Of a stretch of 64,000 nucleotides of DNA, positions 27,232 to 36,137 are shown one piece after another. The notes beneath the pieces are model-generated. The model worked only from the letters and a program-made list of their open reading frames with translations. It was not told where the DNA came from and made no database searches. The position numbers were made by a program, and so were the translations under genes. This DNA is from Aliiroseovarius sediminis (GTDB lineage Bacteria; Pseudomonadota; Alphaproteobacteria; Rhodobacterales; Rhodobacteraceae), in contig NZ_JALBYP010000026.1 in NCBI RefSeq assembly GCF_022678485.1, positions 124,001 through 188,000 of the forward strand, given 5' to 3'. The number at the start of each line of letters is the position of its first letter. The stretch's first letter is position 1.

Positions 27232-27756
27232 ATGCGGTTATCCAGCACGCTGGCAGCGGTGGCAATTGCCATCGTTTCAATGCTTTGGCAGGGGTCGGCC
27301 CACGCCGACGATGCGAAAGCTGATCCGGCACGCGGGTCCGTGACCAATCTTCCGATTCCCCGGTTCGTGTCGCTGAAAACGTCAGAAGGCAACGTACGTC
27401 GCGGCCCCTCGCTGAGCCATCGCATTGACTGGGTCTTCAAACACCCCGGAATGCCCCTGGAAATCATCGGAGAGTTCGGCCATTGGCGGCAGGTGCGCGA
27501 CCGCGACGGTATGGGCGGCTGGGTGCATTATTCGCTGCTGTCGGGCGCGCGTACCGCCATTGTCGATGCCGACCTCAGCCCGCTGTACAACCGCGCCGAT
27601 GAAAACAGCCAGGTCGACGCATACCTTGAGGCCGGCGTGATCGCCCGCATCGACACTTGCGGTGTGGATTGGTGCCGGGTGAAGGCCGACGGCATCCGTG
27701 GCTGGACGTCTAAGGGCAACCTGTGGGGGGTGCGTCCGAACGAGGTGATCGACTGA
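27232..27756 (+). CDS. Secreted SH3-domain protein
   Basis: A 174-residue exported protein with a signal peptide (MRLSSTLAAVAIAIVSML...SAHA). It is followed by two bacterial SH3-like repeats: NVRRGPSLSHRIDWVF...GGWVHYSLLSG (about 50-100) and the region LYNRADENSQVDAYLEAGVI...WCRVKADGIRGWTSKGNLWG (about 110-165). Such domains often bind peptidoglycan or act as targeting modules; here they make up the whole mature protein. The start follows GAGGA with a five-base spacer; an in-frame ATG lies 12 bases upstream. The gap of 139 bases to the divergent dehydrogenase probably holds both promoters. Confidence 0.82.
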   Translation: MRLSSTLAAVAIAIVSMLWQGSAHADDAKADPARGSVTNLPIPRFVSLKTSEGNVRRGPSLSHRIDWVFKHPGMPLEIIGEFGHWRQVRDRDGMGGWVHYSLLSGARTAIVDADLSPLYNRADENSQVDAYLEAGVIARIDTCGVDWCRVKADGIRGWTSKGNLWGVRPNEVID

Positions 27757-27806
27757 CCCGCTCGTTTCACTTGCACCTGTCGCGCGTGATGGGCTAGCCC
27801 GACATC

Positions 27807-28718
27807 ATGACCGACACCCGCACCAGATTGAACCTTTCCGCCGGCATCGCATCCGCCCTTGTGGCGGTAACACTGGTGGCGTTGAAACTGTGGGCCTTGG
27901 GGCAGACGCAATCGCTGTCCGTTGCCGCGTCTCTGGCCGACAGCGCGCTTGACCTGATGGTGTCTTTGGGGGCGCTGGTCGCGATCTGGTATGCCGCGCG
28001 ACCCGCCGATGACGACCACGCCTTCGGACATTCCGCCGCTGAAGACTTGGCCGCCCTTGGTCAAAGCCTGTTTATCATGGCATCCGCCGGGATTATCACT
28101 TGGGCCGCCATTGCGCGGCTGTTGTCGGGCGAGCCGGCGCCAATCATGGCCCACCATCGCGGCATCGCCGTCATGGTCGTGTCAATCGGCCTGACGTTGG
28201 CGCTGGTTCTGTGGCAACGTCATGTGGCTGGCCAAACCGGGTCTGCGGTCGTGAAAGCCGACAGCCTGCATTATCTTGGCGATTTGATCCCCAATATCGG
28301 TGCCATTCTGTCGCTCTGGGCGGCCCATTTATTTGCGATGGAGGCAATCGACAGCATCGTCGCAATCGGTGCTGCAATCATGCTGGTTGTCGGTGCCGCG
28401 CGTATTTTCAGAACAGCGTGGGACGGCCTGATGGACCATGCCGCCGACCCAGATCTTGTCGCCGGGGTCGAGGAAATCGCCCGCGCCCATCCTGGCGTTC
28501 AAGGGTATCACGACCTGAAAACACGTCGGTCCGGGTCGATCACCTTTATCAACATGCATATCGAGCTGGACGGCGAGCAAAGCCTGAATGATGCCCACGC
28601 GATTGGAGCAAGCCTGCGCCGGGCGATCCTGCACACCTTTCCCGATACGGACGTGATGATCCACAAAGACCCGGTCGGGGTAACGCCCCACCCCGACGAC
28701 CCCTCACGCCGGTCTTAG
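27807..28718 (+). CDS. Cation diffusion facilitator (Fe/Zn efflux)
   Basis: A 303-residue transporter exporting divalent metal ions from the cytoplasm by proton antiport. Six transmembrane segments are predicted. The metal site residues match FieF/YiiP: Asp45 and Asp49 (ADSALD in helix 2) and His155 and Asp159 (ADSLHYLGD in helix 5). A conserved HAFGHSAAED loop lies after helix 2. A C-terminal cytoplasmic domain with GVQGYHDLKTRRSG and INMHIELDG binds regulatory metal. The exact metal (iron, zinc, cadmium) is not determined by sequence. It is convergent with the M3 peptidase gene, overlapping it by four bases. Confidence 0.92.
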   Translation: MTDTRTRLNLSAGIASALVAVTLVALKLWALGQTQSLSVAASLADSALDLMVSLGALVAIWYAARPADDDHAFGHSAAEDLAALGQSLFIMASAGIITWAAIARLLSGEPAPIMAHHRGIAVMVVSIGLTLALVLWQRHVAGQTGSAVVKADSLHYLGDLIPNIGAILSLWAAHLFAMEAIDSIVAIGAAIMLVVGAARIFRTAWDGLMDHAADPDLVAGVEEIARAHPGVQGYHDLKTRRSGSITFINMHIELDGEQSLNDAHAIGASLRRAILHTFPDTDVMIHKDPVGVTPHPDDPSRRS

Positions 28719-30739
28719 GTTTCCGCCAACCCGCGGCCTTTCAGAAGTGCTTCAACCCCCGGCAACCGTCCGCGGAAGGCGGTGTAAAGGTCTTCCGCCT
28801 CGACCGAGCCGCCTTTGGACAGGATATGGTCGTGCAGCTTCTGCGCCATTTCGGGATCAAACGCATCGCCGGTTTCCTTGAATGCGTCGAACGCGTCTGC
28901 GTCCATCACCTCGGACCACATATAGCTGTAATAGCCGGATGAATAACCGTCGCCTGCAAACACATGCGCAAAGTGCGGCGTCGCATGGCGCATCCTGATT
29001 GCGGCGGGCATCCCGATCCGGTCAAGTGTCGCCTCTTGCGCGGCCATTGCATCCTTGGGCGCAGGGCCATCGTGAAAATCGAGGTCCACCAAGGCCGAGG
29101 ACAGGAATTCAACCGTCTGAAACCCCATATCGTGGGTCGAGGCTGCCAGAAGCCGCTGCAAAAGCGCGGGTGGCATTGGCTGACCGGTGTCGGCATGGGT
29201 CGCGAATTTCCCAAGCACCTCGGGCACCTCAAGCCAGTGTTCATAAAGCTGGCTGGGCAGTTCCACGAAGTCGCGCGCCACGGACGTGCCCGAAATCGAA
29301 GGATATGTCACATCCGACAGCATCTGGTGCAGCGCGTGGCCGAATTCATGGAACAAGGTGCGCGCATCGTCCCATGACAACAGCGCCGCCTGCCCCGCTT
29401 CGGGTTTGGCGAAGTTGCACACATTGACGACCACCGGACGAATGTCATCTGCCAGCTTTTGCTGACTGCGGATCGCCGAACACCACGCACCAGACCGTTT
29501 CGACCCGCGCGCGAAATAATCGCCGATGAACACGGCAAGATGCTTGCCATCCCGCGTCACCTCCCACGCGCGGGCATCAGGATGATAAAGCGAGACATCA
29601 AGCGGCGCGAATTCAAGCCCGAACAGCCGATGCGCGGTGTCGAACGCGGCTTCGATCATCCGGTCCAGTTGCAAGTAGGGCTTGATCTCGGCCTCGTCCA
29701 AGTCATGTTCGGCCTCGCGGCGCCGTTCCGCGTAAAAGTGCCAGTCCCAAGGCTCAAGATCCCCATTATGCCCATCAGAATGTAGCATTTCTGTCATTCG
29801 CTCCGCATCCGCCACCGCGGCTTTCCGGGCGGGTTCCCAGACCTGCATCAACAAATCGCGCACCCGGTCGGGGTGGCCTGCCATCTCGGTTTCCAGTTTG
29901 AACTGCGCGAAATTGTCATAGCCCAACAGCCGCGCGCGTTCTTCGCGCAGGGCAAGCGTTTCGGTGGCAATCGCGCGGTTGTCGGTGCCGCCCCCATTGG
30001 CGCCACGGGCGGTATAGGCCAGATAGGCCGTCTTGCGCAGATCGCGGCGCGGCGAGTGCTGCAGGAAGGGCGTGATCACTGATCGGGCCAGCGTGACGGC
30101 CGGACCATCGCATTCTTTCTCGGCCCCTGCCGCACGGGCGGCATTGATGACGAAATCGGGCAACCCAGCCAGATCGCTTTCATCCAACGGCATGAACCAT
30201 GTCCGCTCATCCGAAAGAAGGTTCTGGGTGAACTCGGTCCCAAGGCTTGCCAGCCTTTGCTGCACCTCTTTCAACCGGTCGCGATCCGCCCCTTGCAACT
30301 GCGCGCCCGACCGCACGAACCGGCGACGCGTCAGCATCAGCACCCGCGCCTGTTCGTCGGTCAGATCAAGGCTATCACGGGCCTGCCACAGCGCCTCGAT
30401 CCGCGCGAACAGGGCTTCGTTCATCATGACTTCGGACGAAAAAGCGGCCAGACGCGGGGCAAACTTGCGCTGCAAATCCTCTCGCGCAGGCGTGCTGTCG
30501 GCACCTGCGACGTTATAGAATACGCTAAGGACGCGATCCAGCAGGGCATCAGATAGCTCCAGCGCGTCAATGGTGTTGGCGAAGGTCGGGGCATCAGTGT
30601 TTTCAGTGATCTTGCGAATGGCGCCCCGTGTGTCTTCCAATCCGGCGTCGAACGCGGGCTCGAAATGTTCATCCTTGATCGCATCGAAGGGCGGCAGGTC
30701 AAACAGCGTGTTCCAGTCAGTCAGAAGCGGATTGGTCAT
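28715..30739 (-). CDS. M3-family oligopeptidase (Dcp/OpdA-like)
   Basis: A 674-residue zinc metallopeptidase that degrades short peptides in the cytoplasm. The zinc motif HEFGH is at residues 464-468 (LFHEFGHALHQM), with the third ligand Glu and the YSSGYYSYMWSEV substrate loop further on, which is diagnostic of the M3A group. There is no signal peptide. Dipeptidyl carboxypeptidase (Dcp) and oligopeptidase A are close relatives; residues distinguishing them are not certain to me, so no symbol is given. GGAG precedes the ATG. It stands alone after a short gap from the acetyltransferase/MoeB-like operon. Confidence 0.9.
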   Translation of the reverse strand: MTNPLLTDWNTLFDLPPFDAIKDEHFEPAFDAGLEDTRGAIRKITENTDAPTFANTIDALELSDALLDRVLSVFYNVAGADSTPAREDLQRKFAPRLAAFSSEVMMNEALFARIEALWQARDSLDLTDEQARVLMLTRRRFVRSGAQLQGADRDRLKEVQQRLASLGTEFTQNLLSDERTWFMPLDESDLAGLPDFVINAARAAGAEKECDGPAVTLARSVITPFLQHSPRRDLRKTAYLAYTARGANGGGTDNRAIATETLALREERARLLGYDNFAQFKLETEMAGHPDRVRDLLMQVWEPARKAAVADAERMTEMLHSDGHNGDLEPWDWHFYAERRREAEHDLDEAEIKPYLQLDRMIEAAFDTAHRLFGLEFAPLDVSLYHPDARAWEVTRDGKHLAVFIGDYFARGSKRSGAWCSAIRSQQKLADDIRPVVVNVCNFAKPEAGQAALLSWDDARTLFHEFGHALHQMLSDVTYPSISGTSVARDFVELPSQLYEHWLEVPEVLGKFATHADTGQPMPPALLQRLLAASTHDMGFQTVEFLSSALVDLDFHDGPAPKDAMAAQEATLDRIGMPAAIRMRHATPHFAHVFAGDGYSSGYYSYMWSEVMDADAFDAFKETGDAFDPEMAQKLHDHILSKGGSVEAEDLYTAFRGRLPGVEALLKGRGLAET

Positions 30740-30809
30740 GGGGAAATCTCCTTTGCTCAGAAGCTATGTGGCGCAGGCACGAATTACCAGAGAGCAAGCC
30801 GCCCAAGGG

Positions 30810-31292
30810 TCAGTCGTGATCAAGATCGCGACGGAAGGTTTCACATTCCAGATCGCCGATAACCGTGTGACCAGTGCAGATGAACCCGGATTTCTGCAAT
30901 ACCCGTTTTGAGGCCAGATTTTTCAGCGCCACCCGCGCCTCAAGCGCCCAAATCCCACGATCTCGTGCCTTGTCGCAGGCCATGGCAACTGCAAGTGTGG
31001 CAACCCCCTGCCCCGTATGTGCCTGACCGATACGATAACCCAACTGCGCCACACCCTCGTCCAGCGCCGTCAGGTTCACGCGCCCCATGATCCGGCCGCC
31101 CCGCTTCAACAAATACATCATCTCGCCAGCTTCAACCTGCTCACGGACAACCTGCGTCAGGGTGTCGAGCTTCCAATAGCTGTCGGGCCGCGGGCCGACG
31201 CGCTGTTCGAACCACAGGCGGTTCGCCACCTCGAACGCAAGTAAGTCCGGGGCATCCTCGACCGACAGCGGGGCAAGCTTCAGATCAGGCAC
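30810..31292 (-). CDS. GNAT acetyltransferase (RimJ/RimL-like)
   Basis: A 160-residue GCN5-related acetyltransferase. It has the pattern RVNLTALDEGVAQLGYRIGQAHTGQGVATLAV, in which G-Q-G-V-A is the acetyl-CoA loop. KNLASKRVLQKSGFICTG near the end is the RimJ-type N-x-x-S-x-x-V motif. Likely target: the N-terminus of a protein, or an antibiotic or small amine (unknown). It starts with GTG at 31292 inside the end of the MoeB-like gene (8-base overlap), so it is translationally coupled to it. Confidence 0.82.
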   Translation of the reverse strand: MPDLKLAPLSVEDAPDLLAFEVANRLWFEQRVGPRPDSYWKLDTLTQVVREQVEAGEMMYLLKRGGRIMGRVNLTALDEGVAQLGYRIGQAHTGQGVATLAVAMACDKARDRGIWALEARVALKNLASKRVLQKSGFICTGHTVIGDLECETFRRDLDHD

Positions 31293-32316
31293 AGCAGGGA
31301 CAATCGGGGCGTTTCTTCGTGCGGATCACCCGCGTTTCGGCATACAGCGCATCATAGATCAGCATCCGTCCGCGCAGCCCCTCGCCCGCGCCGGTAATTT
31401 CCTTGATCGCTTCGGTCGCCATGATCGTGCCAATGATGCCGGGCAAGGGGCCGATCACGCCCGCTTCCGAGCAACTGGGGGCAAGGTCGGGCGCGGGGGC
31501 TTCGGGAAAGACGCATTGATAACAGGGCGCCCCGCTTGCCGGATCGAAGGTCGATACCTGACCTTCCCATTGGCTCAGCGCCCCGCCGATCATCGGTTTT
31601 CCCAGCTTTGCAGCGGTCCGATTCACCAAATAGCGCGTTTCAAAGTTGTCCGTGCCTTCCAGCACCAGATCATAGTCGGCCAGCAACTCCTCGGCGATGT
31701 CGTCCGTCAGGCGGCGCTGATAGGGCCGGACAGAAATCGCGGGGTTTTGCGCGCGCATCGCTGCTTCTGCGGAAAAGACCTTGGGAACGCCAATGTCAGC
31801 ATCGCGATGGATGACCTGCCGTTGCAGGTTCGAGTTATCGACCACATCATCGTCGATCACACCAATCGTGCCCACACCGGCGGCGGCCAGATACAGTAGG
31901 ACGGGCGAGCCCAGCCCACCCGCCCCCACCACCAGCACACGCGCATTTTTCAGGGCGACCTGCCCCGGCCCTCCGATTTCGCGCAGGACGATGTGGCGGG
32001 CGTATCGGTTCAGCTCGGTATCCGTGAAGGGGCCATCATCGGCGTCGGCAGTGGCGGGTTTGGGCGCGCGTGCCTTCAGCCACGCCACCCCGCGCCCGTA
32101 AAGTGCGCCCAGTGCGATAACGGCGAACAACACTGCCCAAGATGTGAAATTGCCGCCCAGCGCCTGACGGATGCCCGCGCTTTCGGGCAACACCAGATGG
32201 CTCAGCAACACGACCGCACCCAACAGTGCGGTCAGTTGCCAGCGGCGCCCAAGGCTAAGGCCCGCGAAACCACCGCCGACCCAAATCACAGCTGCCCAGA
32301 TCAGTATCCAGATCAC
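31285..32316 (-). CDS. Membrane-anchored HesA/MoeB/ThiF-family adenylyltransferase
   Basis: An E1-like enzyme of 343 residues that activates the C-terminus of a ubiquitin-like sulfur carrier (MoaD, ThiS or similar) by adenylation. The catalytic domain starts near residue 95. It has the ATP-binding VVGAGGLGSP, the downstream DDDVVDNSNLQRQ region, and zinc-ligand pairs CYQC and CPCC at the end. Unlike soluble MoeB, the first 80 residues hold about three hydrophobic helices (2-22, 29-46, 58-75), so it should sit on the cytoplasmic membrane face. No sulfur carrier gene is adjacent. It follows dut by 12 bases. The symbol moeB is tempting but not given because of the added membrane part. Confidence 0.85.
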   Translation of the reverse strand: MIWILIWAAVIWVGGGFAGLSLGRRWQLTALLGAVVLLSHLVLPESAGIRQALGGNFTSWAVLFAVIALGALYGRGVAWLKARAPKPATADADDGPFTDTELNRYARHIVLREIGGPGQVALKNARVLVVGAGGLGSPVLLYLAAAGVGTIGVIDDDVVDNSNLQRQVIHRDADIGVPKVFSAEAAMRAQNPAISVRPYQRRLTDDIAEELLADYDLVLEGTDNFETRYLVNRTAAKLGKPMIGGALSQWEGQVSTFDPASGAPCYQCVFPEAPAPDLAPSCSEAGVIGPLPGIIGTIMATEAIKEITGAGEGLRGRMLIYDALYAETRVIRTKKRPDCPCCA

Positions 32317-32328
32317 AATCGCCTCCGA

Positions 32329-32793
32329 TCATCCGCGCCCGGTTGATCCGAACCCGCCGCCACCGCGCGCGGTATCGGACAGGGCGGCGACCTGAGTGTA
32401 TGTCGCTTGCACCACCGGGGCGATGACCGCTTGCGCGATCCGGTCGCCGTGACCGATGTTGAACGGCTCGGTCCCGAGGTTGATCATAATCACCCCAAGC
32501 GGGCCGCGATAATCGCTGTCGATCGTGCCGGGGGTATTGACCAGCGTCACGCCATGTTTGGCGGCAAGGCCCGACCGGGGGCGGATCTGCATTTCAAACC
32601 CATCAGGGATTTCGACGCGCAGCCCGGTTGGCACAATGCGCCGCTGCATTGGTGCCAGCGTCCAACCGTCGGCGCGGTCACTCACGGGCAGGTTCGCGCG
32701 CAGGTCGGCTCCCGCCGCGCCCGTTGTTTCATAGGCGGGCAGCGGTAGGGCGGCGTCGGCGTCATCCTCGCGCATGACGTTGATCGTGGGCAT
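32329..32793 (-). CDS. dut: dUTP diphosphatase
   Basis: Hydrolyses dUTP to dUMP, keeping uracil out of DNA and feeding thymidylate synthesis. A trimeric dUTPase of 154 residues with the family motifs: [17 protein letters not shown] (phosphate binding), [13 protein letters not shown] (catalytic Asp), GDRIAQ and the C-terminal [12 protein letters not shown] loop. The ATG at 32793 shares a base with the coaBC stop (TGATG); a GTG one codon earlier is also in frame. dut following coaBC is a widely conserved gene pair, here with the MoeB-like gene downstream. Confidence 0.96.
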   Translation of the reverse strand: MPTINVMREDDADAALPLPAYETTGAAGADLRANLPVSDRADGWTLAPMQRRIVPTGLRVEIPDGFEMQIRPRSGLAAKHGVTLVNTPGTIDSDYRGPLGVIMINLGTEPFNIGHGDRIAQAVIAPVVQATYTQVAALSDTARGGGGFGSTGRG

Positions 32794-33998
32794 CACGCAT
32801 CCCCCGCAATCACGGCGGCAATCCGTGCAGCCAACTGGCGGGCCACATCATCTTTGCCCATGCGGGGCCAGTCCTCGGCCCCTTGATCCGAGATCAAAGT
32901 TACCGCGTTCTCTGACCCGCCCATGATGCCGGTCTCGGGGCTGACATCATTGGCAACGATCCAATCACAGCCCTTTCGGTCGCGTTTGGCGGTGGCGTTT
33001 TCGATCACGTCGTTGGTTTCAGCAGCAAACCCGACGACCAGACCGGGGCGGCCCTTCCTCATCTGGCTGATTGTAGCCAAAATGTCGGGGTTTTCAGCGA
33101 ACTCCAGCGCTGGCAAGCTGCCATTTCGGTCCTTCTTGATCTTTCGATCCGAGGCCGTCGCGACACGCCAATCCGCTACCGCCGCCGCAAACACAGCGGC
33201 GTCTGCGGGCAGGGCGGCCTGCACGGCCTCAAGCATTTGTTGCGCGGTCTGCACTTGCACCACGTTTACCCCTTCGGGCGGCGGCACATCGGCGGGGCCG
33301 GTGATGAACGTCACATCAGCGCCCAACGCCGACAGCGCGCGGGCAAGCGCCGTTCCCTGCGCGCCGGACGACCGGTTGGCAATATAACGCACCGGGTCGA
33401 TCGGTTCATGTGTCGGGCCAGAGGTGACGAGGACATGCTTGCCCTTCAGCGGCCCGTCCATCAAAGCGGCTTCGACAGCGGCGACGATATCAAGGGGTTC
33501 CGACATGCGGCCCGGTCCGAATTCGCCACAGGCCATCGCGCCATCGGTGGGGCCGACAAACAGCACGCCATCGCTCTTCAAGGTCGCTACATTGCGTTGG
33601 TTGGCAGGGTGGTCCCACATCCGCACGTTCATTGCAGGCGCGACCAACACGCGCTTGTCCGTCGCCATCAGAAGGGTCGAGGCAAGATCATTGGCCAGCC
33701 CACCGGCCATCTTGCCCAACAGATCCGCCGTGGCGGGCGCCACCACCACCAGATCGGCGGCGCGGCTGAGTTCGATATGCCCCATCTCGGCCTCGTCCGT
33801 CAGATCGAACAGGTCGGTGTAAACCTTCTGCGCTGCCAGTCCCGACGCCGACAGGGGCGTGACGAATTCCTGCCCTGCACGGGTCAGAACCGGCGTGACC
33901 GCAGCGCCGCGTTCGCGCAGTCGGCGGATCAGGTCAAGCGCCTTGAATGCGGCAATCCCGCCGCCGATGATCAGAAGAATGTGTTTTCCAGCCAGCAT
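32793..33998 (-). CDS. coaBC: Bifunctional phosphopantothenoylcysteine decarboxylase/synthetase
   Basis: Two steps of coenzyme A synthesis. The CoaC flavoprotein half occupies residues 1-180: [16 protein letters not shown] binds FMN, His74 is in [13 protein letters not shown] is at 121-124 and Cys157 in [11 protein letters not shown]. The CoaB half follows, with [21 protein letters not shown] and the KIKK substrate-binding segment, and couples phosphopantothenate to cysteine using CTP. The 401-residue length is normal. First gene of coaBC-dut-(MoeB-like)-(GNAT), all overlapping or nearly so. Confidence 0.97.
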   Translation of the reverse strand: MLAGKHILLIIGGGIAAFKALDLIRRLRERGAAVTPVLTRAGQEFVTPLSASGLAAQKVYTDLFDLTDEAEMGHIELSRAADLVVVAPATADLLGKMAGGLANDLASTLLMATDKRVLVAPAMNVRMWDHPANQRNVATLKSDGVLFVGPTDGAMACGEFGPGRMSEPLDIVAAVEAALMDGPLKGKHVLVTSGPTHEPIDPVRYIANRSSGAQGTALARALSALGADVTFITGPADVPPPEGVNVVQVQTAQQMLEAVQAALPADAAVFAAAVADWRVATASDRKIKKDRNGSLPALEFAENPDILATISQMRKGRPGLVVGFAAETNDVIENATAKRDRKGCDWIVANDVSPETGIMGGSENAVTLISDQGAEDWPRMGKDDVARQLAARIAAVIAGDA

Positions 33999-34073
33999 AT
34001 GCGTCCCCCAGAACGGTTCTTGAAACAGTTACGGGACAGGGGCCGTGGGTTCAATGGGCAGATGCCCGGCGTA

Positions 34074-34862
34074 TCACTTGAAAGTGTCGCAGGGATCTGG
34101 GCGATCAATGCTGGGCGCATCGTAGATCAGGTCGAACCTGCCACCCGGCGGGTGCCCGTCTTCGCCCTGCCCAATCGTGATCACGTCAAGATCGGGCCGC
34201 ACCAGTTTAAGAAACGCCGGCACGCCCCAATCCGCGCGGGCATGGCCGTTTCCGGTAATGATCACCACCGGACGCCCCTGTGCGTCAAGCGCATCCAGCG
34301 TCGCTTTGGCCAGTGTTGCGTCCCGCAGGCGCTGCACTTCGATCATCCCGCCAAGCGCTTCGCGCGGCATCGCCTCGCAATGTGCTGTAAACTGAAGGTC
34401 CAGCCGCAGGTCGTGCTGATCCTTCGGCAGTGGTTTATCCAGTCCGAACAACGCAACATCCCCGTCGAAATGCGCCGCAACACCTTCGGTATAACTGGCG
34501 CGCGCCACCTCTCGTGGAACTGCCGCACCAAAGATCGGCGCATCAGACGCAGTGAAAACCGGCAGATACATGGCGTAATCAGGCCAACCGCTGTCTTGCC
34601 AGGTGTCGTGGTATCCGGGCTTGTCCTGCTCAAGCTTGACCACCTCATCGGGGGTCAGCATCTCGATTACCAGCGCCGCCGGGTCCAGCGTGGCAACTAT
34701 GCTGGCCTGTAGCGTGTGATGGGCCGGATTGTCGTGTGTTTCGCCAACGATCACGACATCAGCGGCAGCCATCAGCGCCAGATCATCGGCACTTGGCACG
34801 GCGTCCGAAGACACCGCAACTGTCGGGGCGAGAAGTGTCGCGATCAAAGAAATCCATCTCAT
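34074..34862 (-). CDS. ChaN-like (Tiki/haem-binding uptake fold) exported protein
   Basis: A 262-residue protein with a signal peptide (MRWISLIATLLAPTVAVSS) and the core motifs of the ChaN / EreA-like Tiki superfamily: VGETHDNPAHH (about 40-50), FGAAVPREVARASY in the middle, and ITGNGHARADWGVP near the end. ChaN of other bacteria binds haem and is iron-regulated; Tiki proteins are metallopeptidases with the GxxH and GxxH-x-R patterns, and both residues look present here. No lipobox Cys is visible, so it is likely a soluble periplasmic protein. No iron box is seen upstream. It is divergent from the cobalamin kinase gene with an 82-base gap. Confidence 0.8.
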   Translation of the reverse strand: MRWISLIATLLAPTVAVSSDAVPSADDLALMAAADVVIVGETHDNPAHHTLQASIVATLDPAALVIEMLTPDEVVKLEQDKPGYHDTWQDSGWPDYAMYLPVFTASDAPIFGAAVPREVARASYTEGVAAHFDGDVALFGLDKPLPKDQHDLRLDLQFTAHCEAMPREALGGMIEVQRLRDATLAKATLDALDAQGRPVVIITGNGHARADWGVPAFLKLVRPDLDVITIGQGEDGHPPGGRFDLIYDAPSIDRPDPCDTFK

Positions 34863-34944
34863 GCGATAAGGCTAGGACCGGCTCGCCCACGCTACAAGCG
34901 GTTTCGCCTTGGCGGACCACGTGTCGCAGTGCTAGGCAATCGCC

Positions 34945-35487
34945 ATGACGGTCACACTCCCCCCTCTGACACTGGTTTTGGGCGGCGCGGCATCGGGCAA
35001 GTCGGACTATGCCGAACGGCTGGTCGCGACCACCGGGCGCCCCTTGGTCTATATTGCGACCGCGCAAAGCTATGACGCCGAGATGTCGGCAAAAATCGAA
35101 CATCACCAAACAAGGCGTGGTCCCCAATGGCGCACAGTCGAGGCCCCTTTGGACCCGGCCCCCGCCTTGGGCCAAGCCGACCCGACACAGGTCATTTTGC
35201 TGGATTGCGCCACCATGTGGCTGTCGAACCACCTGCTGGCAGGCACGAAGCTGCCCGACGCCGAAGGCCAGCTGCTGCGCGCACTAACCAACTGCCCTGC
35301 CCCGGTCGTCATCGTGTCAAACGAGGTCGGCGCGGGCATCGTGCCGGAAAACGCGCTGGCGCGGAAGTTTCGGCAAGCGCAGGGCGAATTAAACCAGCGC
35401 CTCGCGCGGCAATCGGACCTTGTAATCACCGTAATGGCAGGGCTGCCGCTGTGCCTGAAAGGCAGTCTGCCCAAGGGCGCGCCATGA
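34945..35487 (+). CDS. cobP: Adenosylcobinamide kinase / adenosylcobinamide-phosphate guanylyltransferase
   Basis: Adds phosphate and then GMP to adenosylcobinamide in assembly of the nucleotide loop of cobalamin. 180 residues with the Walker A loop GGAASGKS (13-20), the EHHQTRRG segment (His53/His54, one of which takes the GMP), and a LLDCATMWLSN region. The gene is called cobU in enterics and cobP in alphaproteobacteria. It is translationally coupled to a CobC-like phosphatase (ATGA). No cobalamin riboswitch is recognisable in the short gap upstream, and no other cob genes are nearby. Confidence 0.93.
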   Translation: MTVTLPPLTLVLGGAASGKSDYAERLVATTGRPLVYIATAQSYDAEMSAKIEHHQTRRGPQWRTVEAPLDPAPALGQADPTQVILLDCATMWLSNHLLAGTKLPDAEGQLLRALTNCPAPVVIVSNEVGAGIVPENALARKFRQAQGELNQRLARQSDLVITVMAGLPLCLKGSLPKGAP

Positions 35488-36080
35488 CTGACGCGGTCAG
35501 TTGGTGGTGGGTGCGCCACGGCCCGACCCACGCGAATACGATGGTAGGCTGGCGCGACCTGCCCGCCGATCTGTCGGACCGGGCGGCGCTGGCGTGGCTG
35601 TCCGGGGCGCTTCCTGCTGACGCGGCACTGGTGTCATCGGACCTGATCCGCGCCGTGGCCACCGCGGATGCGGTCGAGGCCGGGCGCACCCGCCTGCCCC
35701 ATCAATCCGCCCTGCGAGAGTTTGATTTCGGCGACTGGGACGGGCTGCATTGGCAGGCGGTATCCGATCGCGACCCAGAGCTTTCCCGCGCCTTTTGGGA
35801 GGACCCGGGCGACCATGTCGCCCCCAACGGGGAAAGCTGGAACCAGTTGGCTGCGCGGGTGGCAGGCGCGGTCGACCGGATCAACAGAGCTGGCCACCGC
35901 CATGTTGTTGCCGTCGCCCATTTCGGCGTGATCCTGACCCAGATTGCACGGGCGGGCAGCATGACACCCTATATCGCGCTCGGTCATAAAATCGACACCC
36001 TGTCGGTCACGCGACTGGATTGGGATGGCCGGGAGTGGGCGATCCGTTTCATCAACCAGACGCCCACTCAAACCGATTAA
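35484..36080 (+). CDS. Histidine phosphatase, probable alpha-ribazole phosphatase
   Basis: A 198-residue phosphoglycerate-mutase-like phosphatase. The catalytic signature is VRHGPTHAN (Arg11, His12, Gly13), the second Arg is in SSDLIRA and the second catalytic His in VAHFGVI. The position right after cobP (four-base overlap) suggests it is the CobC activity removing the 5' phosphate from alpha-ribazole phosphate or from cobalamin 5'-phosphate; the family also includes general phosphatases, so this is inferred from context. The start is fixed by the overlap. Ends 57 bases before comM. Confidence 0.8.
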   Translation: MTDAVSWWWVRHGPTHANTMVGWRDLPADLSDRAALAWLSGALPADAALVSSDLIRAVATADAVEAGRTRLPHQSALREFDFGDWDGLHWQAVSDRDPELSRAFWEDPGDHVAPNGESWNQLAARVAGAVDRINRAGHRHVVAVAHFGVILTQIARAGSMTPYIALGHKIDTLSVTRLDWDGREWAIRFINQTPTQTD

Positions 36081-36137
36081 CCATTCAGTAACCATGCCGC
36101 GCTACGCTTCCGGCGGAATAAAGCAAAGGGGCGGGCC

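Noticed and set aside
33237-34712. 491-codon open frame on the plus strand opposite coaBC and the ChaN-like gene
   Set aside because: It crosses two recognised genes and their gap in antisense, with a composition dominated by Arg, Gly and His; treated as chance.
34863-34944. Possible cobalamin riboswitch before cobP
   Set aside because: The 82-base gap is too short and lacks the conserved B12-box sequence.
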